DNA of 64,000 nt from Tannerella sp. oral taxon 808 (lineage in GTDB: Bacteria > Bacteroidota > Bacteroidia > Bacteroidales > Tannerellaceae): assembly GCA_002890585.1 (NCBI GenBank), contig MIQB01000001.1, positions 1 through 64,000 of the forward strand, given 5' to 3'. Made by a program: the position numbers and the translations under genes. Positions within the stretch are counted from its first letter, which is position 1. Each line of letters starts with the position of its first letter. Positions 1 to 9,016 of the stretch are shown here, one piece after another. The notes beneath the pieces are model-generated. The model searched no databases. It saw nothing but the letters and a program-made list of their open reading frames with translations, and had not been told where the DNA came from.

Positions 1-304
<304 letters not shown>

Positions 305-319
305 CACCCTTCCGCCCCT

Positions 320-1151
320 TCATTTGGCCGGAGCGAGGATGACGGTGTGGCAATGGGCGCGGGCGGCCTTCGGGCGATGGAGGACGATGCGGTGCGCCGA
401 CTCCTTCATGACCCATGCGCAGACGCGATCCATCCACGCCGCGGCCGAGGCACGCGTCGGATGGGCGCCGTCGCGCGCCCGGTCGTAGTGTTGGTCGGGG
501 GGTATAGGAGAGGTAGAAGCGCCCCGGGCCGATCGTCTCGGCCAGCATCTCGTTGATGCCCGTGTCGGGCTTCCAGTTGGGCGGGCCGATCCAGACGAAG
601 GGGATGTTGCCGATCTGCGAGAGGATGTGGTTGAGGTATTTCTGCCTCCGGTCGCGGATGTTGCTGACGAAAAGCTCGTTGCCGCCGAGGCTGACGAAGA
701 TGTAGTCCGGGTGATACTCATCGATATACCCCTTCAGCTTTTCGGTGCGCCCCCACACCTCGGTGATGGAGCTGTACCATATGACATTGACGAGCGTGTG
801 GCCGTTTTCCTCGGCGTAGGCGGCCAGGCGCGGCCCGAGCCCCTCGAGCATCGAGTCGCCGATGAAGAGGATGGACTTGCGCGTCGTGTCGAGCTCGCCC
901 GAGGAGTCTGGCCGGGCCACGCGGTCGGCGTTGCCAGCCGTCGCCGACGCTGGGTCAGGGGCATCAGCAGTGGCCGCCTTCGTCGCCGCGGCCGGGGTGT
1001 GCGTGCGTGTGGTGGTGTCGAGGAGTACGCGGGCGAAGGAGCCCGTCTTCACGTTGTGTTGCTCCAATGCGTCGCCGTGAAAGGAGAGGTAAATGAAGAT
1101 GGCGAGTGCAATCGTGAGTAGGAGGCAGAGTCCGATGTAGGCTTTTTTCAT
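320..1151 (-). pseudogene. SGNH/GDSL-family hydrolase, frame broken at a G6 tract
   Basis: Reading from ATG at 1151, the protein begins MKKAYIGLC with an N-terminal membrane anchor (about residues 4-23) and a low-complexity Ala/Thr linker. It then has the SGNH block I motif FIGDSMLEG (Ser at about residue 100) and a block III-like SLGGNELF. Near residue 215 the frame is lost. The expected block V, DGAHPT with the catalytic Asp/His, follows in another frame that runs to the stop at 320. The switch falls at a run of six G on the plus strand (497-502). Removing one base joins ...FYLSYTP to DQHYDRARDGAHPT in one frame of about 276 residues. It is either a recent frameshift, a phase-variable tract or a sequencing error. 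SGNH proteins of this type are esterases or acetyl-transfer partners; the substrate is unknown. Confidence 0.75.
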
Positions 1152-1166
1152 AGCTGCGAGCTGGGT

Positions 1167-1784
1167 TTATGAGCCTACACGGACGACTTCGATCTCGAAC
1201 ACAAGGGTGGAGTAAGCCGGGATGGTGGTGACGTAATTGCTCGGCAGCAGGTTGCGAAAGATCTTCGCCTCGTCCTCTCCGAAACCGAGGGTGTAGGGCA
1301 CCCACACCTCCCACCGGTCTCCCTCGTGCATGTATTGCAGCGCCGTGCGGACGCCACGGGTGGAGAAGTAAGCATTGTAATTATTCGCGCGCAGCCCGAA
1401 CTGGTAGACGCTCGCGGTGAGGGGCACGCCGTCGGTCGCCGTCCACGACTGGACGACGGTGTTGCGCCGGATATACGCCTTGCCCGGATAGTCGGCCACG
1501 AACCAGCCGCGGGCGTAGACGCTCACCACGGTGGTGTAGAGGATAGGCTTCGTGCCCGCGCCCTTCCGCAGTACCTTATAATATATGCTGCCCTCGTTGC
1601 CGAGCGACTTCAGCTCGGTGTAGGAGGGATTGCTCTTGATGGCTGTGAAGGCCGCATCATTGGCCGCGCGCCAGCGGTCGGCCGAGTCGTCCTCCACCTT
1701 GCTGCACGCCGTGGCCACACCCAGCAGCAGGGTGGCGCTGAGCAGGAGCAGGGAGGGCCAGGGGGAGTGTAGTCTACGCTTCAT
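1167..1784 (-). CDS. FKBP-type peptidyl-prolyl cis-trans isomerase lipoprotein
   Basis: A 205-residue protein starting MKRRLHSPWPS with a lipoprotein signal ending ATACSK, so it is expected to be lipid-anchored in the envelope. The C-terminal half shows the FKBP pattern: a Trp-containing strand, ALQYMHEGDRWEVWVPY, LGFGED, then IPAYSTLVFEIEVV. This fold catalyses proline isomerisation during folding of exported proteins. The canonical active-site residues are only partly kept, so activity is inferred. The ATG at 1784 overlaps the glyS stop (1781-1783) as ATGA, suggesting translational coupling with glyS. An in-frame extension upstream to 2003 lies inside glyS and is rejected. Confidence 0.88.
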   Translation of the reverse strand: MKRRLHSPWPSLLLLSATLLLGVATACSKVEDDSADRWRAANDAAFTAIKSNPSYTELKSLGNEGSIYYKVLRKGAGTKPILYTTVVSVYARGWFVADYPGKAYIRRNTVVQSWTATDGVPLTASVYQFGLRANNYNAYFSTRGVRTALQYMHEGDRWEVWVPYTLGFGEDEAKIFRNLLPSNYVTTIPAYSTLVFEIEVVRVGS

Positions 1785-3325
1785 TTCAGGCCCTCCAATA
1801 AGCTGCGCATGCTGACGCGGTCGGAGATGATCTCGTGCAGGCGGTCCACCGGCACGCGCTCCTGCGCCATCGTGTCGCGGAAGCGGATCGTGACGGTGTT
1901 GTCGCGCATCGTGTCGTAATCTATGGTGATGCAATACGGGGTGCCGATGGCATCTTGCCGGCGGTAGCGCTTGCCGATGGAGTCTTTCTCGTCGTACTGG
2001 CAACGGAAGTCGAAGCGCAGCATGTGGAGTATCTCCTCGGCCTTCTCCGCCAGGCCATCCTTGCGGACGAGGGGCAGCACGGCCAACTTAATGGGCGCCA
2101 GCGCAGGGGGGAGCTTCAGTACGACGCGCGTGTCGCCGCCTTCCAGTGTCTCTTCGGTGTATGCCCCGGCCAGGATGCTGAGGAAGAGTCGGTCGACACC
2201 GATCGAGGTTTCGATGACATACGGCGTGTAGCTCGCCGCCAGCTCTGCATCGAAGTATTGAATCTTCTTGCCGGAGAACTTCTCATGTTGCGACAGGTCG
2301 AAATCGGTGCGGCTGTGGATCCCCTCCACCTCCTTGAATCCGAAAGGCATCTCGAACTCGATGTCGGTGGCTGCATTGGCGTAGTGAGCCAGCTTCTCGT
2401 GGTCGTGGAAGCGATACTTCGCGTCGCCCATACCGAGGTTGCGGTGCCATCGCATGCGCGCCTCTTTCCAACGGGCAAACCAGGTGAGCTCTTCGCCTGG
2501 CCGAACAAAGAATTGCATCTCCATCTGCTCAAACTCCCGCATCCTGAAAATGAATTGCCGCGCGACGATCTCGTTGCGGAAGGCCTTTCCGATCTGAGCA
2601 ATGCCGAAGGGGATCTTCATGCGTCCCGTTTTCTGGACATTGAGGAAGTTGACGAAGATGCCCTGCGCCGTTTCGGGGCGGAGGTAAACTTTCATGGCGC
2701 CATCGGCTGTCGAACCCATTTCGGTGGCAAACATGAGGTTGAACTGGCGTACGTCCGTCCAGTTGCGCGTGCCGGAGATGGGGCAGGCGATCTCGCAATC
2801 CAGTATGATCTGTCGCAGCTCGGCGAGGTCGTTCGCGTTCATGGCGCGGGCGTAGCGCTCGTGGATGGCGTCGCGTTCGGCTTGGTGTTTGGCCACGCGC
2901 GGGTTGGTGCTGCGAAACATCGCCTCGTCGAAGGTGTCGCCAAACTTCTTGGCGGCCTTCTCCACCTCGCGCTGGATCTTCTCGTCGATCTTGGCTATGT
3001 GATCCTCGATCAGCACGTCGGCGCGATAACGCTTCTTGCTGTCTCGGTTGTCGATGAGGGGGTCGTTAAAGGCGTCCACGTGGCCCGAAGCCTTCCAGAC
3101 GGTGGGGTGCATAAAGATGGCCGCATCTATCCCGACGATGTTGTCGTGTAGCAGGGTCATGCCGTCCCACCAGTAACGTTTGAGGTTGTTCTTCAGCTCG
3201 ACGCCGTATTGTCCGTAGTCATAGACGGCGCTCAGCCCGTCGTAGATCTCTGACGAGGGGAATACGAAGCCGTATTCCTTGCAGTGTGCAATCAGTTTCT
3301 TGAATAAATCTTCCTGTCGTGCCAT
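1781..3325 (-). CDS. glyS: Glycyl-tRNA synthetase (dimeric, class II)
   Basis: 514 residues, the normal length of the homodimeric bacterial/eukaryotic-type enzyme. It charges tRNA-Gly with glycine in the cytoplasm. The N-terminus has the diagnostic CKEYGFVFPSSEIYDG and YDYGQYGVELKNN. Class II motif 2 is seen as GKAFRNEI followed by FRMREFEQMEMQFF, and motif 3 as GVDRLFLSILAG. The C-terminal anticodon-binding domain starts near APIKLAVLPLV. The stop overlaps the start of the FKBP lipoprotein gene by four bases. Confidence 0.97.
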   Translation of the reverse strand: MARQEDLFKKLIAHCKEYGFVFPSSEIYDGLSAVYDYGQYGVELKNNLKRYWWDGMTLLHDNIVGIDAAIFMHPTVWKASGHVDAFNDPLIDNRDSKKRYRADVLIEDHIAKIDEKIQREVEKAAKKFGDTFDEAMFRSTNPRVAKHQAERDAIHERYARAMNANDLAELRQIILDCEIACPISGTRNWTDVRQFNLMFATEMGSTADGAMKVYLRPETAQGIFVNFLNVQKTGRMKIPFGIAQIGKAFRNEIVARQFIFRMREFEQMEMQFFVRPGEELTWFARWKEARMRWHRNLGMGDAKYRFHDHEKLAHYANAATDIEFEMPFGFKEVEGIHSRTDFDLSQHEKFSGKKIQYFDAELAASYTPYVIETSIGVDRLFLSILAGAYTEETLEGGDTRVVLKLPPALAPIKLAVLPLVRKDGLAEKAEEILHMLRFDFRCQYDEKDSIGKRYRRQDAIGTPYCITIDYDTMRDNTVTIRFRDTMAQERVPVDRLHEIISDRVSMRSLLEGLK

Positions 3326-3405
3326 ATCTGATATACTTATTTTTCAATGGGGGCCAAAAGTAGACCGAATTAGAAATGAACTCTTGTCAATGATCCCCGC
3401 CCGAC

Positions 3406-4302
3406 TCATTTCGACCCTTCTCTCCCCTTTCCGCGAGGCTCATCGCTCGTCGTTTGCAGGCCTTTCGTCTCACGTTCTTCGATGTAGGCCACCTTCCGCG
3501 CCGCTTTCTCGCGCTCCTTACGCAGGGCGTCAATGTCGGTCAGCGCTTCCGCTAAGCGGAGTGTGGCGCAGATGGCGCGCCGATCGGCTTCGGTCAGTCC
3601 GATAGCGAAGGCGCGTCCGCCCGTGTACTCAGCCCTGAGGCGGGTACCGTCGGCCACACCGTCCACGAAGCGAATCGCATCGATGCCATTATCACCGGCA
3701 TACGTCACCACCTCTGTCGTCCGTCCGTCATCCCGGAAGCGGTAGTTCACGTCCCCATCGTAAGGGATCTCAGCCGTCACGGCATACGTCCCGTCGGGTG
3801 CCGTGATCTTGAGCCCCGTGTGGTTGATCGGCGCTGTGCCACTGTAGACGCTGGCTATGTAGATCTCGCCCTGCTCGTTCACTCCGCAACGCAGGTAACT
3901 CCGCCCGATGTTGCGCTCCACGGCGTGCTCAGGCCGGACATAGCGGCCGACGTCCTCATAGCGTGCATCCCGCTCCAGGACAAAGCCCTGCTTCAGCGTC
4001 TCCACCTCTCTCTCCCGCACGGGAATGAGGCTGTCGCAGTACGCGATGTTTCGTTCGCATTCGCCACGATCCACGAGGCGCATCAGCCGCAGTGCCTCCT
4101 TCATGACGGCCAGTTCCTTGGGGTAACGCATGCGCAGGGTGTCGATGGCGTTGCGTGCCGCGGGGTATTGCTGGCTTTCGTAGAGCGCCCGGGCGCGATC
4201 CAGCTCCGCGCGCGCCTCTTTCTCGTGGCTGCACGCTGCGGCCATCAGTAGCGCGGCCATGCAGCAGAGGGTTAGGATTGTCGTTCTCATCTCGTTGTTC
4301 AT
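3406..4302 (-). CDS. Lipoprotein with N-terminal helical (TPR-like) segment
   Basis: About 298 residues. The start is MNNEMRTT at 4302; MRTTILTLC at 4290 is equally possible. The lipobox is LLMAAACSH. Residues 25-75 (HEKEARAELDRARALYES through TLRMRYPKE) look like one TPR-type helical pair as found in Bacteroidales envelope lipoproteins. The middle has a beta-rich part with SGTAPINHTGLKITAPDGTYAV, and the C-terminus a charged coiled-coil-like region (LRKEREKAARKVAYIEERE). I do not recognise a precise family; function unknown, envelope location inferred from the lipobox. The open frame upstream of 4302 overlaps the GH3-like gene and is not used. Confidence 0.8.
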   Translation of the reverse strand: MNNEMRTTILTLCCMAALLMAAACSHEKEARAELDRARALYESQQYPAARNAIDTLRMRYPKELAVMKEALRLMRLVDRGECERNIAYCDSLIPVREREVETLKQGFVLERDARYEDVGRYVRPEHAVERNIGRSYLRCGVNEQGEIYIASVYSGTAPINHTGLKITAPDGTYAVTAEIPYDGDVNYRFRDDGRTTEVVTYAGDNGIDAIRFVDGVADGTRLRAEYTGGRAFAIGLTEADRRAICATLRLAEALTDIDALRKEREKAARKVAYIEERETKGLQTTSDEPRGKGREGSK

Positions 4303-4370
4303 GTATATAAATGTATGGTGGATTACCGGCGGGCAAAGATAGCCGGGGGGCGCCCGGCCATTTTTCGCCG

Positions 4371-5912
4371 TTAGCTCGTCGTGTTCATAGCGAGCAGCTC
4401 GTCCATCAGGTCGGAAGTATTGCTCAGGGGGGGGACTTTGTGCTGGCCGCCGAGCTTGCCGTGGCTGCGGAGCCAGTCGGAGAAGAGGCCGCGGCGGGCG
4501 GGGATGATCTCGGGCGGGGCGAGGGAGATCTCCTTGTAGCGTTTGGCGGCGTAGTCGGAGTTGAGGGCTTGGAGGGCGGTATCGAGCGAGGCCGCAAAGG
4601 CGTCGAGCGATGTGGGCGGGGTGTCGAACTCGATGAGCCAACGGTGGAGGCCTTTGGCGCGGTCGGTGAGTAGGAAGCGTGGCGCGGCGGTGTAGGCGCG
4701 TACGGTGGCGGAGGTGGCTTCCGCGGCCTGACGGATGGCGCGCTCGGCGTTATCGACCATCAGCTCTTCGCCAAAAGCGTTGATGAAGTGCTTTGTGCGC
4801 CCGGTGATGAGGAACTTATACGGCCGCAGGGAGGTGAAGCGGATGGTGTCGCCGATGAGGTAGCGCCAGAGGCCGCCGGCGGTGGTGATGACGAGGGCGT
4901 AGTTCTCGCCCGTGCGAACGGCGTCGAGGGGCAGGGCAGCGTCCGTTGGGATGGGGCTGCCGTCGGTGGGGAGAGCGGTGGTGGGGATGAACTCATAGAA
5001 GATACCATAGTCGAGCATGAGCAGGAGGCTGCGGTCGGCGGGGTCGGACTGGAGGCCGAAGAAGCCCTCGGAGGCGTTGTAAGTCTCCATGTAGCGCATG
5101 TCGGGCGAGGGGATGAGGCGGGCGTAACGGTCGCGATAGGGCTCGAAGCCGACGCCGCCATGAAAGAAGACTTCGAGGTCGGGCCAGACGTCGGTGAGGG
5201 TGCGTGCGCCGGCGTCGCGGATGACGGCTTCGATAAGCACGAGCATCCAGGAGGGTATGCCGGAGATACTTCCCACGTGGGCTTTACGTGTGCTCTGCAC
5301 GATGGCGCGGATCTTGGCCTCCCACTCATCCATGAGGATGATGCGGCGCGAGGGTACGCGGACGAGGTTAACGAGTGGGTTGAGGTTTTGGAGTAGTACG
5401 GCGGAGAGGTCGCCGCAGTGGGCGCGAGCGTTGAGGGGCGAAGGACTATGGCTACCGCCGAGGATGAGGCCTTTCTTGTCAAAGAAACGCGAGCGGGGGT
5501 TGTTGCGGAGATAGAGGGCGACGGTGTCGAATCCGCCGGCGTAGTGTGCCAGGCGGAGGATGTCTGGAGTGACGGGGATGTATTTGCTGCGTGCGTCGGT
5601 AGTGCCGCTGCTCTGCGCGAACCACCGGACAGTGCCGGACCAGAGCACATCGCGCTGGCCGTCGATCATGCGTCGGATGTAGGGTTGCAGGGCTTCGTAA
5701 GCGTTGATGGGAACCGTGCGGCGGAAGGCGTCGTAAGGATCGGCAGCCTTCGCGAGGCGATCGAAGTGGTGCGTGTGTCCCCATTCGGTGTTGCGGGCGG
5801 CACGGAGCAGGTCGCCCAGCTGCCGGCGCTGGATGGTGTGGGCTTCGGCAGCGTACGTCTCAATGACGCGCGCACGTCGCATGAACAGGGGACGAAGGAG
5901 GGTGGTGAGCAT
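4371..5912 (-). CDS. GH3 auxin-responsive promoter family protein
   Basis: 513 residues, the family's usual size. GH3 proteins are ANL-superfamily adenylating enzymes that in plants conjugate amino acids to auxin or jasmonate; the role of bacterial members outside plant-associated species is not established. Visible family signs are the N-terminal NTEWGHTHHFD, QSSGTTDARSKYIPVT (ATP-binding P-loop-like segment), GSISGIPSWMLVL, FHGGVGFEPYR, YNASEGFFG, and GGLWRYLIGDTIRF with LITGRTKHFINAFGEEL. All core motifs look intact, so acyl-adenylating activity is plausible. It is followed on the minus strand by the small lipoprotein gene. A strong hairpin lies just upstream (5944-5977) and separates it from the antitoxin-like gene. 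Confidence 0.9.
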   Translation of the reverse strand: MLTTLLRPLFMRRARVIETYAAEAHTIQRRQLGDLLRAARNTEWGHTHHFDRLAKAADPYDAFRRTVPINAYEALQPYIRRMIDGQRDVLWSGTVRWFAQSSGTTDARSKYIPVTPDILRLAHYAGGFDTVALYLRNNPRSRFFDKKGLILGGSHSPSPLNARAHCGDLSAVLLQNLNPLVNLVRVPSRRIILMDEWEAKIRAIVQSTRKAHVGSISGIPSWMLVLIEAVIRDAGARTLTDVWPDLEVFFHGGVGFEPYRDRYARLIPSPDMRYMETYNASEGFFGLQSDPADRSLLLMLDYGIFYEFIPTTALPTDGSPIPTDAALPLDAVRTGENYALVITTAGGLWRYLIGDTIRFTSLRPYKFLITGRTKHFINAFGEELMVDNAERAIRQAAEATSATVRAYTAAPRFLLTDRAKGLHRWLIEFDTPPTSLDAFAASLDTALQALNSDYAAKRYKEISLAPPEIIPARRGLFSDWLRSHGKLGGQHKVPPLSNTSDLMDELLAMNTTS

Positions 5913-5943
5913 GGGGGAGGAACGAAAAACGAAAAGTGGAAAA

Positions 5944-5977
5944 CCTCCTTTTCTTGTCTTGACACAAGAAAAGGAGG
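5944..5977 (-). terminator. Intrinsic terminator, minus strand
   Basis: A perfect 14-bp stem (5944-5957 with 5964-5977) and a six-base loop, followed on the minus strand by a T-rich run beginning TTTTCC. It lies between the 3' end of the antitoxin-like gene (6050) and the start of the GH3-like gene (5912). A second small fold-back, GGCCCC/GGGGCC, is at 5993-6007. Confidence 0.7.
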
Positions 5978-6049
5978 CGAAAAGAAAGTCAAGGCCCCAC
6001 CGGGGCCGGGGAGGTTTGCTGGGTACGTTGAAATCTCATCGCGTCTTGA

Positions 6050-6310
6050 TCATAGACTGTCAAAATATCGATCGATTTCCTCGTGCGTTGTCAGCTTAAT
6101 GCATTTGCCTAAGCGATATTCTTCTCTTGCTTGGTCGATTTTAGCTTGCAATTCGGGTGTGATTTCCGATGGCTCTTCGGTGAAGGGGAGGAGCCGGTAA
6201 GCCCGTCTGCGACCGCGACGGATGATCACTTTATCGCCCTTATCGGCCAGGTCGAAGGCTTGATCCAAGCGGGAAGTGAATTCTTGGGTGGTGAGGTTTA
6301 TTGTTGACAT
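6050..6310 (-). CDS. Phd/YefM-type antitoxin-like protein, no toxin alongside
   Basis: 86 residues. The N-terminal half (INLTTQEFTSRLDQAFDLADKGDKVIIRRG) fits the Phd/YefM fold, in which a short strand and helix dimerise to bind DNA. The C-terminus (TPELQAKIDQAREEYRLGKCIKLTTHEEI) resembles the toxin-binding tail of RelE/ParE-type antitoxins. No RelE/ParE/Doc gene adjoins it: the next gene downstream is GH3-like and the one upstream is a TonB receptor. It is therefore an orphan, or an antitoxin that lost its partner. The assignment rests on short similarity and is moderate. Confidence 0.65.
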   Translation of the reverse strand: MSTINLTTQEFTSRLDQAFDLADKGDKVIIRRGRRRAYRLLPFTEEPSEITPELQAKIDQAREEYRLGKCIKLTTHEEIDRYFDSL

Positions 6311-6362
6311 GATGTTTCGGTTTTGTTTGATGGGACAAAAATAGAGACGAGGACGCCCCCAC

Positions 6363-8822
6363 TCAGAAGTCTGCGCTGAGGCGGAGGTTGAGTTGGCGGC
6401 CGGTGAGGTAGTTGGGGACGGCGTAGCGGTGGTTGTAGACGTCGGTGATCCAGTAGTAGGAGCCGGTGTTGTAGATGTCTAACAGGTTGAAGACGTCGAG
6501 GCCGATCCAGAGGTTCTTGAAGTGACGGAGGAGGCCGCTATCCATCACGCGACTCTCGCCACCGACGAGCTGGTAGGTGAAGCCGATGTCGATACGTCGA
6601 TAGGCGGGCGTACGGAAGGTGCTGCCGGTGTAGCCTTGTCGCGGGACGGTGACGGGAAGGCCTCCGGTCAGGACGCCGCGCAGGTTGACCATGGCCCGAC
6701 GGTAACCGGGGAAGTAGTCCTGGAAATAGAGCGAGATGTTGTATGCCGGACTGTTCGGCAGGGGCGCATGCACGGTCGGCTGACCGGCGCGGTCGATCGT
6801 CTGGCGGGCTTGCATGAGCGAGAGGCTAATCCACGAATCAGCACCGGGGACGAACTCGCCGAAGAGCTTCGTGTCCCACCCGACGATATAGCCCCGTGCG
6901 CAGTTCTCGCCGTAGTAGCGGATCTTGACGTTGTCCACCGTGTAGGGGTTGATGCGGCTGAGGTTCTTGTAATAGACCTCGGACGAGAGCTTGAAGTTGC
7001 GGCCGCCCACCTTGAAGCTATAATCGCCACCGAGGATGAAGTGGATGGAGCGTTGGGCTTTCAGGTCGCTGTTGAGGCGCACGATGGTATTGCCGCCGGC
7101 ATCTTGTTGCTCCACACGCAGCTCTTTGTAGAAGGGCGACTGCGAATAGAGGCCGGTGGCGAAGCGGAGCGTGATGTCTTGGTTGGCTGTGGGGATGAAG
7201 CCGACGGAGGCGCGAGGGCTGATGAGCAGTTCGCGATTGTAGCTCCAATAGCTGGCGCGCAGACCGGCGATGACGGTGAAGAGCCCTTGCGGGGTGCGAA
7301 ACTTGATGACGTCTTGTGCATAACCCGAGGCGCGCATGCTGCTCAGGCTGTTGTTGGAAAAGAGATTGGCAATGACGTTCACTTCGCGGCCTGTTTGCGG
7401 CAGCGAATAGCCCGACGAGTCGCGGCTCTCCCATTCGCTGATGCGATCTACGAAACGCTCCGACTGGAGGCCGGCGCCCCACTTGAGCGTATGAAACGAC
7501 GACAGCCCGGAGAGGCCGTAGACGCCGACGTGCGCCACGGTGGCCTGAAGGCGGTTGCGGGCGTGCTCGTAATACGACGCTAAGGAGAGCGACGAGGCTT
7601 CCGCCTCCTTGTCCTCGCCCGCCTTGTCCAGCCGATAGGCGCCCTCAATGTCGTAGCTCTCCTCCTCGTTGGAGCGGAAGGCGAAGGCTTGCAGGCCGAC
7701 TTCCGACTTATCGCTGGGGGTGTGTTTGAGCGTCAGGGCGCCGTAATACGTGTCGAAGCGGTCGCGCTCGCGGCCGTCGAAGTAGACATGGAAGACGCGC
7801 GCCTCCTCGGTCGTTCCGAAGCGTGTTTGCAGCTCGATGGGGCGGTAGGTGTAGTGGTTGGAGGCGATGTTGCCGAGGAAGTTCACCTCCCATTTCGTCG
7901 CGGGGCGGTAGGTCATAAATGTTTGCAGATCGACGAAGCGCGGCTCGTATTCGGCGCGGGCGTCGGCGTCGCTGAGGAGCGAACTGGACATGCGGTAACG
8001 GATGCCCGTGACTTGCGTGAAACGCTTCCCGGCACTGCCCACATAGGCGTTGGCCGTGCTGAGCGTGGGGTGCGAGGAGGCCAGCATGCCGAGCGTGGCG
8101 GCGCCCTCCCATCCGCGGGGGCGCTTGTAAGTGATGTCGAGCACGGAGCTCATCTTGTCGCCATAGCGCGCCTCAAATCCGCCGGCCGAGAATTGCACCT
8201 GCTCCGTCAGGTTGGGGTTGATGAAGCTCAACCCCTCCTGCTGCCCGGAGCGGATGAGGAGCGGGCGGAACACCTCCATGCCGTTGACGTAGACCATATT
8301 CTCGTCGTAGCTACCGCCACGGACGGAGTATTGAGAGCTCAGCTCGTTGTTGGATGAGACGCCGGCGTACGTCACCACGAGGCTTTCGATGCTGCCCCCC
8401 GAGGGGTCGGGCAGGATCTTGATTCGGTTGGCGTCGAGGCTTTCCATCGTCGTCGTTTGTCGGCGCGTAGCCGTGACGGACACCTCGCCCAGCTCGAGCG
8501 CCGCGGAGGTCAGTTGCACGTTCACGCGCATGTCGGCCGCGGGCCGCGGGATGATGCGCTCGGCCTTGTGGTAGCCGAGGCAGGAGAAGACGAGCACGAC
8601 GGAGTCCGCCGGCGATACGGAGAGCGAATAGAAGCCCTTCTCGTCGGTCATGGCGCCGTTCATCGTCTGCTTGACTTGCACCAAGACTAACTCCACGGGG
8701 TTGCCATCGGCGTCGCGCACATTGCCGGAGATCTTGATTCGCTGTGCCGAGGCGAAGGCCAAACAGAGGCTGAGCGCCGTGGCCAGCAGACTGCATCGTG
8801 TATATCGTCTTTGTCTCTTCAT
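6363..8822 (-). CDS. TonB-dependent outer-membrane receptor with CarboxypepD_reg-like domain
   Basis: 819 residues with a signal peptide (MKRQRRYTRCSLLATALS... cleaved near FASAQ). Residues about 28-110 form the carboxypeptidase-regulatory-like domain common in Bacteroidetes receptors (ISGNVRDADGNPVELVLVQV, TDEKGFYSLSV). The plug domain follows (LGEVSVTATRRQTT, SSQYSVRGGSYDENMVYVNGMEV), then a long beta-barrel ending in the aromatic-rich LTGRQLNLRLSADF. It takes up an unknown ligand across the outer membrane using TonB energy. There is no SusD partner next to it, so it is not a classical glycan-utilisation pair. It stands alone, with hairpins upstream. Confidence 0.93.
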   Translation of the reverse strand: MKRQRRYTRCSLLATALSLCLAFASAQRIKISGNVRDADGNPVELVLVQVKQTMNGAMTDEKGFYSLSVSPADSVVLVFSCLGYHKAERIIPRPAADMRVNVQLTSAALELGEVSVTATRRQTTTMESLDANRIKILPDPSGGSIESLVVTYAGVSSNNELSSQYSVRGGSYDENMVYVNGMEVFRPLLIRSGQQEGLSFINPNLTEQVQFSAGGFEARYGDKMSSVLDITYKRPRGWEGAATLGMLASSHPTLSTANAYVGSAGKRFTQVTGIRYRMSSSLLSDADARAEYEPRFVDLQTFMTYRPATKWEVNFLGNIASNHYTYRPIELQTRFGTTEEARVFHVYFDGRERDRFDTYYGALTLKHTPSDKSEVGLQAFAFRSNEEESYDIEGAYRLDKAGEDKEAEASSLSLASYYEHARNRLQATVAHVGVYGLSGLSSFHTLKWGAGLQSERFVDRISEWESRDSSGYSLPQTGREVNVIANLFSNNSLSSMRASGYAQDVIKFRTPQGLFTVIAGLRASYWSYNRELLISPRASVGFIPTANQDITLRFATGLYSQSPFYKELRVEQQDAGGNTIVRLNSDLKAQRSIHFILGGDYSFKVGGRNFKLSSEVYYKNLSRINPYTVDNVKIRYYGENCARGYIVGWDTKLFGEFVPGADSWISLSLMQARQTIDRAGQPTVHAPLPNSPAYNISLYFQDYFPGYRRAMVNLRGVLTGGLPVTVPRQGYTGSTFRTPAYRRIDIGFTYQLVGGESRVMDSGLLRHFKNLWIGLDVFNLLDIYNTGSYYWITDVYNHRYAVPNYLTGRQLNLRLSADF

Positions 8823-8914
8823 CCTATTTATTTATTGTGTAAACCGGCTTCTTTTAACGGGCAAACGGGTGGAAACGTATGTATCGACGGAGGCTCTATG
8901 CCTCATCTTTTCAG

Positions 8915-8997
8915 CAGAAATGGCGTAAAACCACTTTTTAGCCATTTCTGGTCGCCAGATGCGGCTCTGGACTCCTACCGCATCTTTTCAAAAGATG
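8915..8997. other. Cluster of three hairpins between genes
   Basis: Three successive inverted repeats lie in the 194-bp gap between the glycosyltransferase and the TonB receptor (both minus strand): CAGAAATGGC/GCCATTTCTG (8915-8924 with 8941-8950), AGATGCGG/CCGCATCT (8957-8964 with 8978-8985) and CATCTTTT/AAAAGATG (8981-8997). None has a clean U-tract on the minus strand, so terminator function is uncertain. Confidence 0.5.
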
Positions 8998-9016
8998 ATT
9001 CACGGCTGCCCAGCGA

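Noticed and set aside
1835..3151. 438-codon plus-strand frame opposite glyS
   Set aside because: Antisense shadow of a certain gene in GC-rich DNA.
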